Assembly (NCBI GenBank): GCA_001512905.1
Contig: LFTB01000023.1
Location: forward strand, 595 to 39,995
Length of the DNA stretch: 39,401 nucleotides
From: Clostridia bacterium DTU084
GTDB lineage: Bacteria > Bacillota > DTU084
Direction of reading: 5' to 3'
The notes below the pieces were generated by a model. That model was not told the origin of the DNA. It made no database searches and saw only the letters and a list, made by a program, of their open reading frames with translations. Position numbers and translations under genes: made by a program. Of this stretch, positions 18,690-29,874 are shown piece by piece; position 1 is the stretch's first letter; every line of letters begins with the position of its first letter.

Positions 18690-19952
18690 TTGAAAGCTGA
18701 GATCATTTCTGTGGGCACAGAACTTCTCTTGGGACAGATTGTGGACACCAACGCTGCTTTTCTCGCCAGGCGCTTGGCAGAGCTGGGAGTTGAGCTGTAC
18801 AGGCGGGTAACTGTGGGAGACAACCCCGAAAGGCTCAAGAAAGCACTGCAGGAGGCCCTTCAGAGGGCAGATTTGGTAATCACAATTGGAGGGCTTGGCC
18901 CTACAGACGACGACCTGACTAGAGAAATGGCGGCAGAGGTCATGGGCCTACCTTTGGTTTTGGACCAGGCAGCCTGGGAAGACATCCAAACATATTTCAG
19001 AAAGCTAAACCGGCCACTGACGGAAAACAACAAGAAGCAAGCGCAAATACCCCAAGGGGGAAAGGCCCTGGCCAACAGATGGGGCACAGCAGCAGGGGTA
19101 TGGGCTGAAAAAGACGGTAAATGCGTCTTGTGTCTCCCTGGCCCGCCGAAAGAGCTTGAGCCTATGTTTGAAGAGGAAGTGCTGCCCCTTCTTGCCGCAA
19201 GAGCCCAGGGGACAATAACCTCCACTGTGCTCAAGATCGCCTCCTTAGGGGAGAGCCTGGTGGCAGAGAAAATCTCAGATCTCCTGAGAGAACAGACCAA
19301 CCCCACCATAGCACCATTGGTGCAGGATGGAGAGGTTATACTGCGCCTCACCTCAAGAGCCCGAGACAGGGAGGAGGCAGCAAGGCTCATGGCGCCTTTG
19401 GAAGAGGAGCTGCACAGAAGGCTCGGCACTGCCATCTACGGCAGAGATGGAGATACTCTCGCCTCTGTAGTGGTGGAGCTTTTAGCCTCCTTTGGCCAGA
19501 CTCTGGCCACTGCAGAATCCTGCACTGGAGGGCTTTTGGCAAGCAGAATCACAGACGTTCCCGGTGCATCTGAGGTTTTCGGTCTGGGAGTTGTGGCCTA
19601 CAGCAACCAGGCCAAAGAGGAGCTATTGGGGGTGCCAAAGGAGCTTCTGGAAAAGGAAGGTGCGGTAAGTTCCCTTGTGGCAGAAGCCATGGCAAAAGGG
19701 ATCCAAAAAAGGGCCTCCAGCCACTGGGGAATTGGCATCACAGGCATCGCAGGGCCCACTGGCGGCACGCCCCAAAAGCCTGTTGGTCTGGTTTATCTGG
19801 CTTTGGCAAGGGGCAAAGACTGCGAAGTGCATAAGCTGCACTGGCCAGGATCCAGGGAAGCTGTGAGAAGGCGGACTGTCAACTTTGCCTTGGATTTGCT
19901 CAGGCAAAAATTGCTCAGGCAGGAAAAGAATAACCAGTGTCGAAATAATTAA
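18690..19952 (+). CDS. cinA: CinA-like competence/damage-inducible protein
   Basis: AEIISVGTELLLGQIVDTNAAFLARRLAELG, GGLGPTDDDLTREM; C-terminal TAESCTGGLLASRITDVPGAS, GIAGPTGGTPQKPVGLVYLAL. Confidence 0.96.
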   Translation: MKAEIISVGTELLLGQIVDTNAAFLARRLAELGVELYRRVTVGDNPERLKKALQEALQRADLVITIGGLGPTDDDLTREMAAEVMGLPLVLDQAAWEDIQTYFRKLNRPLTENNKKQAQIPQGGKALANRWGTAAGVWAEKDGKCVLCLPGPPKELEPMFEEEVLPLLAARAQGTITSTVLKIASLGESLVAEKISDLLREQTNPTIAPLVQDGEVILRLTSRARDREEAARLMAPLEEELHRRLGTAIYGRDGDTLASVVVELLASFGQTLATAESCTGGLLASRITDVPGASEVFGLGVVAYSNQAKEELLGVPKELLEKEGAVSSLVAEAMAKGIQKRASSHWGIGITGIAGPTGGTPQKPVGLVYLALARGKDCEVHKLHWPGSREAVRRRTVNFALDLLRQKLLRQEKNNQCRNN

Positions 19953-19976
19953 GCGGGATCTGCAGGAGGGATAGGA

Positions 19977-21011
<1,035 letters not shown>

Positions 21012-21034
21012 CGTCCCAAGGCGAGAAGATAGCT

Positions 21035-21487
21035 TTGCGGCTCCTGGCCAGGCGCTGGCACACCACAAAGAGGCTGGCGGAGAAACTCGCCCAGCGGGGC
21101 ATTGGCCAGGAGGAAATCCAAGAGGTCATCCGGCGGATGACAGATTTAGGCTATCTGGACGACCAGCGCTATGCAGAGACCTGGCTTGAGGAAAAGCTGG
21201 CTGCGAAAAAGTGGGGCCCCAGAAGGCTCCGCGCAGAGCTGATCAAACAAGGGATCGCTCCTGAGCTTGCAGAGAAACTGCTTGCCGAGGCTTTTCCGCC
21301 TGGCGAGGAAAGGCAGCTGGAGCTGGCTTTGGCCTTGGCGAGAAAAAAAGCAGCTGATCCCGGCAGGTGGCGGGAGAAGACAGGCGCCGCCCTGGAGAGA
21401 GCAGGGTTTGAATATGAGGTTATTCGGCAGGCTCTAAACATCATCGAAAAAGAGAAAGTCCTTGACAGTCATTGGGAAAAGGATTAG
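21035..21487 (+). CDS. recX: Regulatory protein RecX
   Basis: [21 protein letters not shown]-type RecX three-helix repeats, [38 protein letters not shown]; directly after recA. Confidence 0.9.
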   Translation: MRLLARRWHTTKRLAEKLAQRGIGQEEIQEVIRRMTDLGYLDDQRYAETWLEEKLAAKKWGPRRLRAELIKQGIAPELAEKLLAEAFPPGEERQLELALALARKKAADPGRWREKTGAALERAGFEYEVIRQALNIIEKEKVLDSHWEKD

Positions 21488-21490
21488 AAT
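21462..21490 (+). promoter_or_regulatory. Strong sigma-A promoter inside the 3' end of recX, driving rny
   Basis: TTGACA (21462-21467) - 17 nt - TAGAAT (21485-21490). Confidence 0.8.
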
Positions 21491-21576
21491 TATTGGCAGA
21501 AAAGCGCACTGGTACGATGTTTTCAAGCCGGGCTGGCGCCCGGCTTTCGCACATCTATCGGCAGGAGGTGGCTAAC

Positions 21577-23109
21577 ATTATAGCTGTTTTGTTGTATATA
21601 CTTGGACTTGGACTTGCCTTTGCAATAGGCTTTTACCTTCGAAAAATAATTGCGGAAGCGAAAATCCGCTCGGCAGAGGAAGCTGCAAAACAAATTCAAG
21701 AGGAGGCGCGGCGCGAGGCTGAAGCGAAGAAAAGGGAAGCGATTCTGGAAGCCAAAGATGAGGTCCACAAGCTGCGCAGCGATTTAGACAAAGAAATCCG
21801 CGAGCGGCGGGTTGAGGTACAGAAGCTGGAAAAACGGCTCCTGCAGCGGGAGGAAATGCTGGATCAGAAGAGCCAGAGCTTGGAGAAGAAAGACGAGCAA
21901 ATCCAAAAAAGGGAACAGGAGCTGGCACGGCTCAGGGAAGAAGCGGAAAAACTTCGGGACCAGCAGCGGCAGGAACTTGAGCGGATCAGCGCCCTCAGTT
22001 CTGAAGAGGCCAAGCAGCTGCTTTTGACGACCATCGAGGAAGAAGTAAGGCACGACGCAGCGCTGTTGGTTAAGGAAATCGAAAGCCAGGCAAAAGAAGA
22101 AGGAGAGCGGAAAGCCAGGGAGATCATCACCACAGCCATCCAGAGGTACGCTGCAGACCACGCAGCTGAAACAACTGTTTCCGTTGTCGCCCTGCCCAAT
22201 GACGAAATGAAAGGAAGGATCATCGGGCGGGAGGGCAGAAACATCAGGACTCTCGAAACCCTCACTGGCATAGACCTGATTATTGACGACACTCCCGAGG
22301 CAGTGCTGTTGTCTGGCTTTGACCCCATCAGGCGCGAAGTGGCAAGGCTGGCCTTAGAGAAGCTGATTGTAGACGGCAGGATTCACCCTGCCAGAATCGA
22401 AGAGATGGTGAACAAAGCCCAGAAGGAAGTTGACGCAACCATCAGGGAGCAGGGAGAACAGGCAGCCTTTGAAGTGGGGGCAACAGGCCTTCACCCGGAA
22501 CTCATCAGGACCCTTGGCAAACTCCACTATCGCTCCAGCTACGGCCAAAACGTCCTCAAGCACTCCATTGAGGTGGCGCACCTTGCAGGGATGATGGCAG
22601 CTGAGCTGGGCGAAGACGAGGCCCTTGCCAAACGGGCAGGACTCCTCCACGACCTGGGCAAGGCCATCGACCACGAACAGGAAGGGCCCCACGTGGAGCT
22701 GGGAGCAGAGCTGGCCAAACGCTATCGGGAATCTCCCGAAGTGATCCACGCCATCGCAGCTCACCACGGCGACATCGAGGCCACGACTGTGATCGCAGTC
22801 CTGGTGCAGGCGGCAGACGCCATCTCTGCAGCAAGGCCTGGCGCCAGAAGGGAAACCTTGGAGAACTACCTCAAACGCCTGGAGAAGCTTGAAAAAATTG
22901 CTGATTCTTTTGATGGAGTGGAAAAAGCCTACGCCATTCAAGCAGGCCGGGAAGTGAGGATCATGGTCAAGCCGGACAAAATCGATGATGCCAAAGCCGT
23001 GCTCATGGCCAGGAATATTGTCAAGAAAATAGAAGAGGAAATGGAATATCCTGGACAAATAAAAGTAACAGTGATCCGCGAAACCAGGGCTGTGGATTAC
23101 GCCAAATAA
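21577..23109 (+). CDS. rny: Ribonuclease Y (start codon uncertain; ORF track start 21472 is implausible)
   Basis: N-terminal TM, long coiled coil, KH domain [47 protein letters not shown] domain; AGGAGG at 21562-21567. Confidence 0.95.
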   Translation: MIAVLLYILGLGLAFAIGFYLRKIIAEAKIRSAEEAAKQIQEEARREAEAKKREAILEAKDEVHKLRSDLDKEIRERRVEVQKLEKRLLQREEMLDQKSQSLEKKDEQIQKREQELARLREEAEKLRDQQRQELERISALSSEEAKQLLLTTIEEEVRHDAALLVKEIESQAKEEGERKAREIITTAIQRYAADHAAETTVSVVALPNDEMKGRIIGREGRNIRTLETLTGIDLIIDDTPEAVLLSGFDPIRREVARLALEKLIVDGRIHPARIEEMVNKAQKEVDATIREQGEQAAFEVGATGLHPELIRTLGKLHYRSSYGQNVLKHSIEVAHLAGMMAAELGEDEALAKRAGLLHDLGKAIDHEQEGPHVELGAELAKRYRESPEVIHAIAAHHGDIEATTVIAVLVQAADAISAARPGARRETLENYLKRLEKLEKIADSFDGVEKAYAIQAGREVRIMVKPDKIDDAKAVLMARNIVKKIEEEMEYPGQIKVTVIRETRAVDYAK

Positions 23110-23133
23110 GCTTCTTGGGAGGGGTGTTGGCAA

Positions 23134-23673
23134 ATGGCAAGGCAGAGCCGGAACATTCCAGACGATGGATACAACCGCAACAGCGTCAACCTTCTGCTTT
23201 CAATTCTGTTCCGCTATCCGCAGATCAGCACCATCAAGTTTTTGGAAGAAGGCACCTTCAGGTTCACTTTTCTGTTCAAGGACGAAGAGCTGGACCAGCA
23301 GAAAATAGCAGAGGAAATCGAGAAATACCTTCGTGTCCACTGCCAGCTTTTAGGGCAGGAACCGCAGTGCTGTAATGTCCAGTTCCACAGCCTCGGCACC
23401 TACGGCCGCCTGGACGTGCTGCGGGATCTGGCAACCTTGACTGGTGCTGAGATTTCGCTCCTCATCAACGTGGTGCAGAATGCTTTAGGTTCGCAGCTGA
23501 TTGTGGAACAGCCGGAGTCAACACCTTCTGAGGATGCAGCATATCAAGACGAACTGATCTCTGTCCTCCTGGAAGATTTGCAGGACTGTCCGAAAGGCCA
23601 TACTCTATATGGGATGAGAGAAAACGGACTTGTCTTGGTGTTCAACCACCAAGACCTGGATTTTAGGAGGTAA
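23134..23673 (+). CDS. Hypothetical 179-aa protein between rny and ymdB
   Basis: Intact ORF with upstream GGGAGGGGTGTTGGCAA RBS region; colinear, no family recognised. Confidence 0.8.
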   Translation: MARQSRNIPDDGYNRNSVNLLLSILFRYPQISTIKFLEEGTFRFTFLFKDEELDQQKIAEEIEKYLRVHCQLLGQEPQCCNVQFHSLGTYGRLDVLRDLATLTGAEISLLINVVQNALGSQLIVEQPESTPSEDAAYQDELISVLLEDLQDCPKGHTLYGMRENGLVLVFNHQDLDFRR

Positions 23674-23675
23674 GG

Positions 23676-24470
23676 GTGCGACTACTTTTCATCGGCGATA
23701 TTGTTGGCAGGCCAGGGAGAAGGGCAGTCCGCGAGCTTCTCCCTGGCCTTGTAGAAAAATACGCCCCTGATGCTGTGATCGCCAATGGGGAGAACGCTGC
23801 AGGTGGGAAGGGGATCTCAAGCAAGGTTGCAGACAACCTCTTCCAGCTGGGGGTCAGCGTCATTACCATGGGCAACCACACATGGGGGAACAAGGAAATC
23901 TTCGCTCTGCTCGAGACGGAAAGGCGCCTCGTGCGCCCTTTGAATTACCCGCCTGGCCTTCCCGGCCAGGGGTGGCTGAAGATTGAAACTTCAAAAGGGC
24001 CCCTTGTGGTGGTGAATCTCCTGGGCCGCACCGGCATGGCAGGACCTATAGACTGCCCTTTCCAGGCCATGGAAAGGCTCCTGGCAGAGGTGGATGCCCC
24101 TGTGGTGGTGGATTTTCACGCAGAGACCACCTCTGAGAAAGCAGCTTTGGCCTGGTTTCTGGCAGGGAGAGCCGCAGCTGTGGTGGGAACCCACACCCAC
24201 GTGCAGACTGCAGACTGCCGGATCCTGCCCGGCAGCACCGCCTTTATTACGGACCTCGGGATGACAGGGCCAGTGAACTCCATTTTGGGCGTGAAGACCG
24301 AGACTATCATCAACAGGTTCAGGACTGGCCTGCCAGAACGCTTTGAAGTGGCTTCAGGTCCTGCCCAGCTTGCCGGCGCCTTTGTGGAGCTTGAGCAGGG
24401 CAAGGCGATCAGAATTGAGAGCTTTTGTGAGTACACGGACAGGGAGGAAGACGAAGGTGGCACTTGCTAA
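23676..24470 (+). CDS. ymdB: YmdB-family metallophosphoesterase
   Basis: LFIGDIVGRPGRRAV, VIANGENAAGGKGI, TMGNHTWGNKE, VVDFHAETTSEKAALAWFLAGRAAAVVGTHTHVQTAD. Confidence 0.95.
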   Translation: MRLLFIGDIVGRPGRRAVRELLPGLVEKYAPDAVIANGENAAGGKGISSKVADNLFQLGVSVITMGNHTWGNKEIFALLETERRLVRPLNYPPGLPGQGWLKIETSKGPLVVVNLLGRTGMAGPIDCPFQAMERLLAEVDAPVVVDFHAETTSEKAALAWFLAGRAAAVVGTHTHVQTADCRILPGSTAFITDLGMTGPVNSILGVKTETIINRFRTGLPERFEVASGPAQLAGAFVELEQGKAIRIESFCEYTDREEDEGGTC

Positions 24471-27096
24471 AAAATACGACCCCCACGCCACAGAAAAGAA
24501 GTGGTACCGCTACTGGCTGGACGGGGGTTTTTTTCATGCTGAGGTGGACAAAACCAAAGAGCCGTTTTGTATTGTGATTCCGCCTCCAAACGTTACTGGC
24601 CAGCTGCATCTGGGCCATGCCTTGGACAACACTCTCCAGGATATTTTGATCCGCTGGCAGAGAATGAAGGGCAAAAATGCAGTCTGGATCCCAGGCACGG
24701 ACCACGCAGGGATCGCCACCCAAATCAAGGTGGAAGAAGAGCTGGCCAAAGAGGGAAAGACCCGCCACGATCTGGGAAGAGAAAAGTTCCTGGAGCGGGT
24801 CTGGGAGTGGAAAGAACGCTACGGCAGCCGAATCATCGAGCAGCTCCAGGATCTGGGCGCCTCCTGCGATTGGGAGCGGGAGAGGTTCACCATGGACGAA
24901 GGCTGCTCCAGAGCCGTGCGGGAAGTCTTTGTGAGCCTATACGAGAAAGGCCTGATCTATCAGGGCAACTACATAATCAACTGGTGCCCCAGGTGCCAGA
25001 CAGCCCTCTCAGACATTGAAGTGGAACACAAGGACCAGGAAGGCAAGCTCTGGGAGATCCGCTACCCGTTGGCTGACGGCTCTGGTGAGCTGGTTGTGGC
25101 CACCACAAGACCTGAGACCATGCTTGGGGACACTGCAGTGGCAGTGCACCCGGACGACGAACGGTATAAGGACCTTGTGGGCAGGGAGCTCATTCTGCCC
25201 ATGGTGGGCAGGAGAATTCCAATTATCGCAGATAGCTACGTAGATCCCTCTTTCGGCACTGGGGCTGTGAAGGTAACCCCAGCCCACGATCCCAACGACT
25301 TTGCCATGGGCCAGCGCCACAGCCTCCCGCAGGTTACAGTCATCGGACCAGACGGGAAGATGAGCCCTGAGGCAGGCAAATATGCAGGCCTGGATCGCTA
25401 CCAGTGCCGCAAGCAGCTGATCTCTGACCTGGAAAAGGAAGGCTACCTTGTGAGCACAAAAGCTCACCAGCACGCAGTGGGCAGCTGCTCCCGCTGCGAC
25501 ACCACAGTTGAGCCCACTGTTTCCAAGCAGTGGTTCGTGAAGATGAAGCCGTTGGCAGAACCTGCAATCGAGGCAGTCAAGAAGGGCCTTGTGGAGTTCA
25601 TTCCCAGCCGCTTTGCCAAGCTCTATCTCAACTGGGTGGAGAACGTCAGGGACTGGTGCATCTCCAGGCAGCTCTGGTGGGGCCACAGGATCCCTGTCTG
25701 GTACTGCCAGGACTGCGGCGAGGTGATTGTGGCAAGGGAAGACCCAACTGCCTGCACGAAATGCAGCAGCGGGAACATAGAACAAGATCCCGACGTCTTA
25801 GACACCTGGTTCAGCTCTGCCCTCTGGCCCTTTTCCACTTTGGGCTGGCCTGACCAGACCCAGGAGCTGGAGCATTTTTATCCCACGTCAGTGCTGGTTA
25901 CAGGCTTTGACATCATCTACTTCTGGGTGGCCAGGATGATCTTCATGGGCCTTGAGTTCCAAAAAGAGGTGCCCTTCCACAAAGTATACATCCACGGCCT
26001 CCTCAGAGACGCCCAGGGCAGAAAAATGAGCAAGTCCCTGGGCAACGGCATCGACCCCAGTGAGGTCATCGAGGGGTACGGGGCAGACACCCTGCGCTTT
26101 TCTCTGGTCTCCGGCACCGCCCCAGGCAGCGACATGCGCTTTTACACGGAAAAAATCGAAGGTGCAAGGAACTTTGCAAACAAGATCTGGAACGCTGCCC
26201 GCTTCGCTTTGATGAATCTCGAGGATTTCCAGCCCCAGGGGGACGAGTTCGCCTCTCTGCCCTTGGAGCTGGCAGACAAATGGATCCTCGCAAGATACAG
26301 AAAAGCTGCTTTAGAGGTGGACAGGTGGTTGGAGCGCTTTGAGCTGGGAGAGGCAGCCCGGGTGCTCTACGATTTCATCTGGAGCGAGTTTTGCGACTGG
26401 TACCTGGAGCTTGCAAAGCCCAGGCTTTACGGCAGAAAGGGCGAGGAGGCAAGGCGCGCTGCCCAGTACACCCTCTGGTACGTGCTGAGCCGCACCATGG
26501 AGCTTCTCCACCCCTTCATGCCTTTCATTTCTGAAGAGATCTGGCAGCAGCTGCCCCACGATGGGCCAAGCATTGTGGTGGCCAGCTGGCCTGCGCCTCC
26601 TGAAAGCTTTGCAGATGAGGAGGCAGAAGAACAGTTTACAATTTTAATGGATTCCATCCGCTCCATTCGCAACGTGCGCAGCGAAAAACAGGTGCCGCCA
26701 GGGAAAAAGGTCCCAGCCATTATTCAAGCAGAACAGCAGCTGCAGGACCTTTTCGGGGACTGGGGACAGTATATAACAGAACTTGCTTCCCTCTCTGAAC
26801 TTGAGCTTACAGTGCCCGGTGCTGCTCCGGAGAAAGCAGAGGCAATTGTGGCCACAGGCTACACCATCTACCTGCCCCTGGCAGGGCTCGTGGACCTTGA
26901 GCAGGAGATCGCAAAGCTCGAGAAGGAGCTGGCTGGCGCCAGAGAGCAGCTCGGAAGGGTGGAAAACAAGCTTGCCAACGCAGACTTTGTTCAGAAAGCG
27001 CCTGCCCATGTTGTTGAGCGGGAGCAGAAGCGGAAGCAAGAACTGGAAGCTTTAATTGCAAACCTCGAGAAACGCCTGCACGAGTTGGAGGATTGA
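24457..27096 (+). CDS. valS: Valyl-tRNA synthetase
   Basis: PPPNVTGQLHLGHALDNTLQD, GTDHAGIATQ, KMSKSLGNGIDPSEVI, C-terminal coiled coil; GTG 24457 after GGGAGGAAG. Confidence 0.98.
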   Translation: MALAKKYDPHATEKKWYRYWLDGGFFHAEVDKTKEPFCIVIPPPNVTGQLHLGHALDNTLQDILIRWQRMKGKNAVWIPGTDHAGIATQIKVEEELAKEGKTRHDLGREKFLERVWEWKERYGSRIIEQLQDLGASCDWERERFTMDEGCSRAVREVFVSLYEKGLIYQGNYIINWCPRCQTALSDIEVEHKDQEGKLWEIRYPLADGSGELVVATTRPETMLGDTAVAVHPDDERYKDLVGRELILPMVGRRIPIIADSYVDPSFGTGAVKVTPAHDPNDFAMGQRHSLPQVTVIGPDGKMSPEAGKYAGLDRYQCRKQLISDLEKEGYLVSTKAHQHAVGSCSRCDTTVEPTVSKQWFVKMKPLAEPAIEAVKKGLVEFIPSRFAKLYLNWVENVRDWCISRQLWWGHRIPVWYCQDCGEVIVAREDPTACTKCSSGNIEQDPDVLDTWFSSALWPFSTLGWPDQTQELEHFYPTSVLVTGFDIIYFWVARMIFMGLEFQKEVPFHKVYIHGLLRDAQGRKMSKSLGNGIDPSEVIEGYGADTLRFSLVSGTAPGSDMRFYTEKIEGARNFANKIWNAARFALMNLEDFQPQGDEFASLPLELADKWILARYRKAALEVDRWLERFELGEAARVLYDFIWSEFCDWYLELAKPRLYGRKGEEARRAAQYTLWYVLSRTMELLHPFMPFISEEIWQQLPHDGPSIVVASWPAPPESFADEEAEEQFTILMDSIRSIRNVRSEKQVPPGKKVPAIIQAEQQLQDLFGDWGQYITELASLSELELTVPGAAPEKAEAIVATGYTIYLPLAGLVDLEQEIAKLEKELAGAREQLGRVENKLANADFVQKAPAHVVEREQKRKQELEALIANLEKRLHELED

Positions 27097-28400
27097 CCTT
27101 GACCTACCAGGAAGCAGTAGCTTATCTTGAAAGCTTGAGCCGCTTCGGCAGCAAGCTCGGCCTTGAGAGAATGCAGAAACTTGCGGAGCTTTTGGGAAAC
27201 CCGCAAAAGGACCTGAAGTTTCTGCACATCGCCGGCACCAACGGCAAAGGCTCTACAGTTGCCATGCTCTCAGCAATTTTGCAGGCAGCAGGGCTTCAGG
27301 TGGGGACTTTCACAAGTCCGCACCTTTCCTCTTTCCGGGAGCGGATCGCCATTTCCAACCAGCCCATCCCGGAGGAGGCAGTCTCCCGGATGGTAGAGGA
27401 ACTCAAGCCCTTTGCCGACAAAATTCCAGAGCTTACCAAATTTGAGTTTTTCACCGCCCTGGCTTTGCGCTATTTCCAGGAGCAAAAGCCGGATCTTGTG
27501 ATTTTCGAGGTGGGCATGGGCGGCAGGCTGGATGCCACAAACATAATCGAGCCTGTGGCCTGCGGCATTACCCATCTTGCCCTGGATCACACCCAGCGGC
27601 TTGGGAAAACCCTTCCTGAGATCGCCCGGGAAAAAGCCGGGATTATCAAGGGAGGCAGGCCTGTTGTGACTGCCCCCCAAGCGCCAGAGGCTATGGAAGT
27701 GCTGCGGGCCACAGCACAAGATAAAGCTGCACCACTGTGGGAGGTGTCAGCCGTCCCAGGGGAAGGGGAGATCTCCTACCAGGGCAGAGCTTTCTCCATC
27801 CGGGGGACAGAAGCAGATTTCTGGCTGAAGGACGAAAAGCTCACCAAAGTGCACCTCGCTCTCCCTGGCCGCCACCAATTGCCAAATGCAGCAGTGGCCC
27901 TGGGACTTGCGAAAATCACCTGCGACGAAGGTTTTGTGCCAGGGGATCTTCTCCAGCAGGCCATCTACAGCGGCCTTGAGTCTGCCCGCTGGCCTGGAAG
28001 GCTGGAGTATTTCCAGGGCAGGCCCTCAGTGATCTTAGACGGCGCCCACAATCCGGACGGCGCAAGGCAGCTGGCCAATTCCCTGGCTGAGTTTTTTCCT
28101 GAAACCAAGCCCCTTTTGGTGCTGGGGATTTTAGGGGATAAAGATCTTGAGGAGATGGTATCCCTCCTCGCTCCTAAAGCAGGCAGGATCATCGCCACAC
28201 GTCCCGATAATCCGCGGGCAGCAGACCCAGAGAAACTCGCCGAGCTCGCCCGGCGCTACCTTGAGGCAGTTGAGGTGGTGGCAGAGCCAGGGGAGGCTTT
28301 GTCCAGCGCTTTGGAAGCAGAGGAGGAACTTGTTGTTGTGGCAGGCTCCCTGTACCTTGTAGGGGAGCTGAGGGAAAAAGTGCAAACTTTATTTTCTTAA
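27093..28400 (+). CDS. folC: Folylpolyglutamate synthase / dihydrofolate synthase
   Basis: HIAGTNGKGSTVAMLSAIL, TSPHLSSFRERI, EVGMGGRLDATNI, VILDGAHNPDGARQLANSL. Confidence 0.96.
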   Translation: MTLTYQEAVAYLESLSRFGSKLGLERMQKLAELLGNPQKDLKFLHIAGTNGKGSTVAMLSAILQAAGLQVGTFTSPHLSSFRERIAISNQPIPEEAVSRMVEELKPFADKIPELTKFEFFTALALRYFQEQKPDLVIFEVGMGGRLDATNIIEPVACGITHLALDHTQRLGKTLPEIAREKAGIIKGGRPVVTAPQAPEAMEVLRATAQDKAAPLWEVSAVPGEGEISYQGRAFSIRGTEADFWLKDEKLTKVHLALPGRHQLPNAAVALGLAKITCDEGFVPGDLLQQAIYSGLESARWPGRLEYFQGRPSVILDGAHNPDGARQLANSLAEFFPETKPLLVLGILGDKDLEEMVSLLAPKAGRIIATRPDNPRAADPEKLAELARRYLEAVEVVAEPGEALSSALEAEEELVVVAGSLYLVGELREKVQTLFS

Positions 28401-28462
28401 TAAGCAGGAATTTGCACCCTCGATAGCGTATTAGTACAGGAGATGAAAGGAAGGAACTTCAC

Positions 28463-28981
28463 ATGGCTCGCCGCAAGGCAACAGCTGGTCAACTGGTTTT
28501 AGTTGGCGCCCTCGCTGTTGGCTTAGGCTACCTTTTGGGTACCTGGGCCTTGCAGCTCCTGATTGGGGACGCTCCCGCTCCGCAGCCCAAGCTGCCTGAA
28601 GTTGTCGGCGCTGAAGGCGAGGAGTTCAGCCAAAACGTTGCAGAGGCGCCCAGGGAGCAGCCTGCTTTGGAAAGAACTCCAGAGCCAGCTTTAGAATCAA
28701 GCATCCCTGCAGCTGAGGAAAGTGTAACTGTGGAAGAGCTGGCAGAGGAGCCAGAGCCCGAGACTCACTGGCGGGTTGTGGTGGGCAATTTTACCACCCG
28801 CGAACAGCTGGAAGCAGCAGCAAAAGTACTTTCGGAAGCTGGCTTTGATGTGTTGCCGAAGGGAAGCGGACCGTACTTCATTCAACTGGGAGTTTTTCAG
28901 GAAAAGGAACGGGCAGAGGCTCTGGTTGAACGGCTCGCAGCCTTCAGCTACCCTGTCCGGGTAGAAAGCACAACTTTATAA
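28463..28981 (+). CDS. SPOR domain-containing membrane protein
   Basis: N-terminal TM, acidic/proline linker, C-term WRVVVGNFTTREQLEAAAKVLSEAGFDVLPKGSGPYFIQLGVFQEKERAEALVERL. Confidence 0.85.
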   Translation: MARRKATAGQLVLVGALAVGLGYLLGTWALQLLIGDAPAPQPKLPEVVGAEGEEFSQNVAEAPREQPALERTPEPALESSIPAAEESVTVEELAEEPEPETHWRVVVGNFTTREQLEAAAKVLSEAGFDVLPKGSGPYFIQLGVFQEKERAEALVERLAAFSYPVRVESTTL

Positions 28982-29071
28982 GCATCTGAGGGAAGCCCAG
29001 ACTGTTTTTTCTTTCTGGTATACAGCATACCCTCCAAAAATAACTTAAATTTCCACAATTTTGCGGCTAGT

Positions 29072-29089
29072 TAGTGAATTTTTTCACAA
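29072..29089 (+). promoter_or_regulatory. Candidate Rex (NADH/NAD+ sensor) operator upstream of hydrogenase operon
   Basis: TAGTGAA-TTTT-TTCACAA, one mismatch from TTGTGAA-N4-TTCACAA. Confidence 0.65.
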
Positions 29090-29257
29090 AGTAAGGGAAA
29101 CATATAAGCCCCATAGCTAGGCAGGCAAATTTGGGGCTAAATGTTTTCAACTTCCTGACAAAGTTTGGGAGCAGCTCCCCTGCTGCAGCAAGTGGGAACT
29201 TGTCCCCAATCTTTATATAACATTCAGTTTCAGATGAGAAAGGAGATAGGCTAAAAA

Positions 29258-29746
29258 ATGGGAAATTGTCAGTGCACCACAAAGGCAAGTGATCCCCGCT
29301 GGCAGAAGCTGGATGAAATTCTGGCAGAATGGCGGGACAAGCCTGGGAACGTGATTCCAGTCCTGCACAAGGCCCAGGAATTGTTCGGTTACTTGCCCAG
29401 GGAAGTGCAGGAGTATGTGGCAGCGGGACTCGGAGTGCCGGTAACTGAAGTTTATGGGGTGGTTACCTTCTACTCCCTGTTCACCATGCAGCCTAAGGGA
29501 AGACATACCATCAGCCTCTGTATGGGAACAGCCTGCTACGTGAAAGGAGCCCAGGCCATTTTAGACGCCTTGCGGGAACAGCTGGGAGTCGGCCCAGGCG
29601 AGACCACAGAAGATGCCCGGTTCACTTTTGAGGTTATGCGGTGCATGGGAGCCTGCGGGCTGGCACCAGTATTAGTGGTGGACGAGGACATCTACGGCAA
29701 AGTCACCCCTGAGGGGCTGGCTGAAATTTTGGAAAAATACGAGTAA
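29258..29746 (+). CDS. NuoE-like [2Fe-2S] subunit of NAD(P)-dependent hydrogenase (HydC-type)
   Basis: VIPVLHKAQELFGYLPREVQEYVA, VYGVVTFYSLFTMQPKGRHTISLCMGTACYVKGA, RCMGACGLAPVLVVDEDIYGKV. Confidence 0.95.
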   Translation: MGNCQCTTKASDPRWQKLDEILAEWRDKPGNVIPVLHKAQELFGYLPREVQEYVAAGLGVPVTEVYGVVTFYSLFTMQPKGRHTISLCMGTACYVKGAQAILDALREQLGVGPGETTEDARFTFEVMRCMGACGLAPVLVVDEDIYGKVTPEGLAEILEKYE

Positions 29747-29874
29747 ATGAAGAAGCCCAGGGCAGCAGCCTCAGTAGAGGCAGCGCCAGGGAAGATTAGA
29801 TTGGAAAATTTCCGTCTGCTTACTTACAAGATATGATTGCACAGGACAGTACGAAGGGAATGAGGAGGTTAATG

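Noticed and set aside
19953-19976. Possible SOS/LexA box before recA
   Set aside because: Only 24 nt between cinA and recA and no GAAC-N4-GTTC palindrome seen; recA is probably co-transcribed with cinA.
22354-23133. 259-aa minus-strand ORF opposite rny (and 25009-25785 opposite valS, 3641-4261 opposite hemW)
   Set aside because: Antisense ORFs created by codon bias in conserved genes; no recognisable domains.
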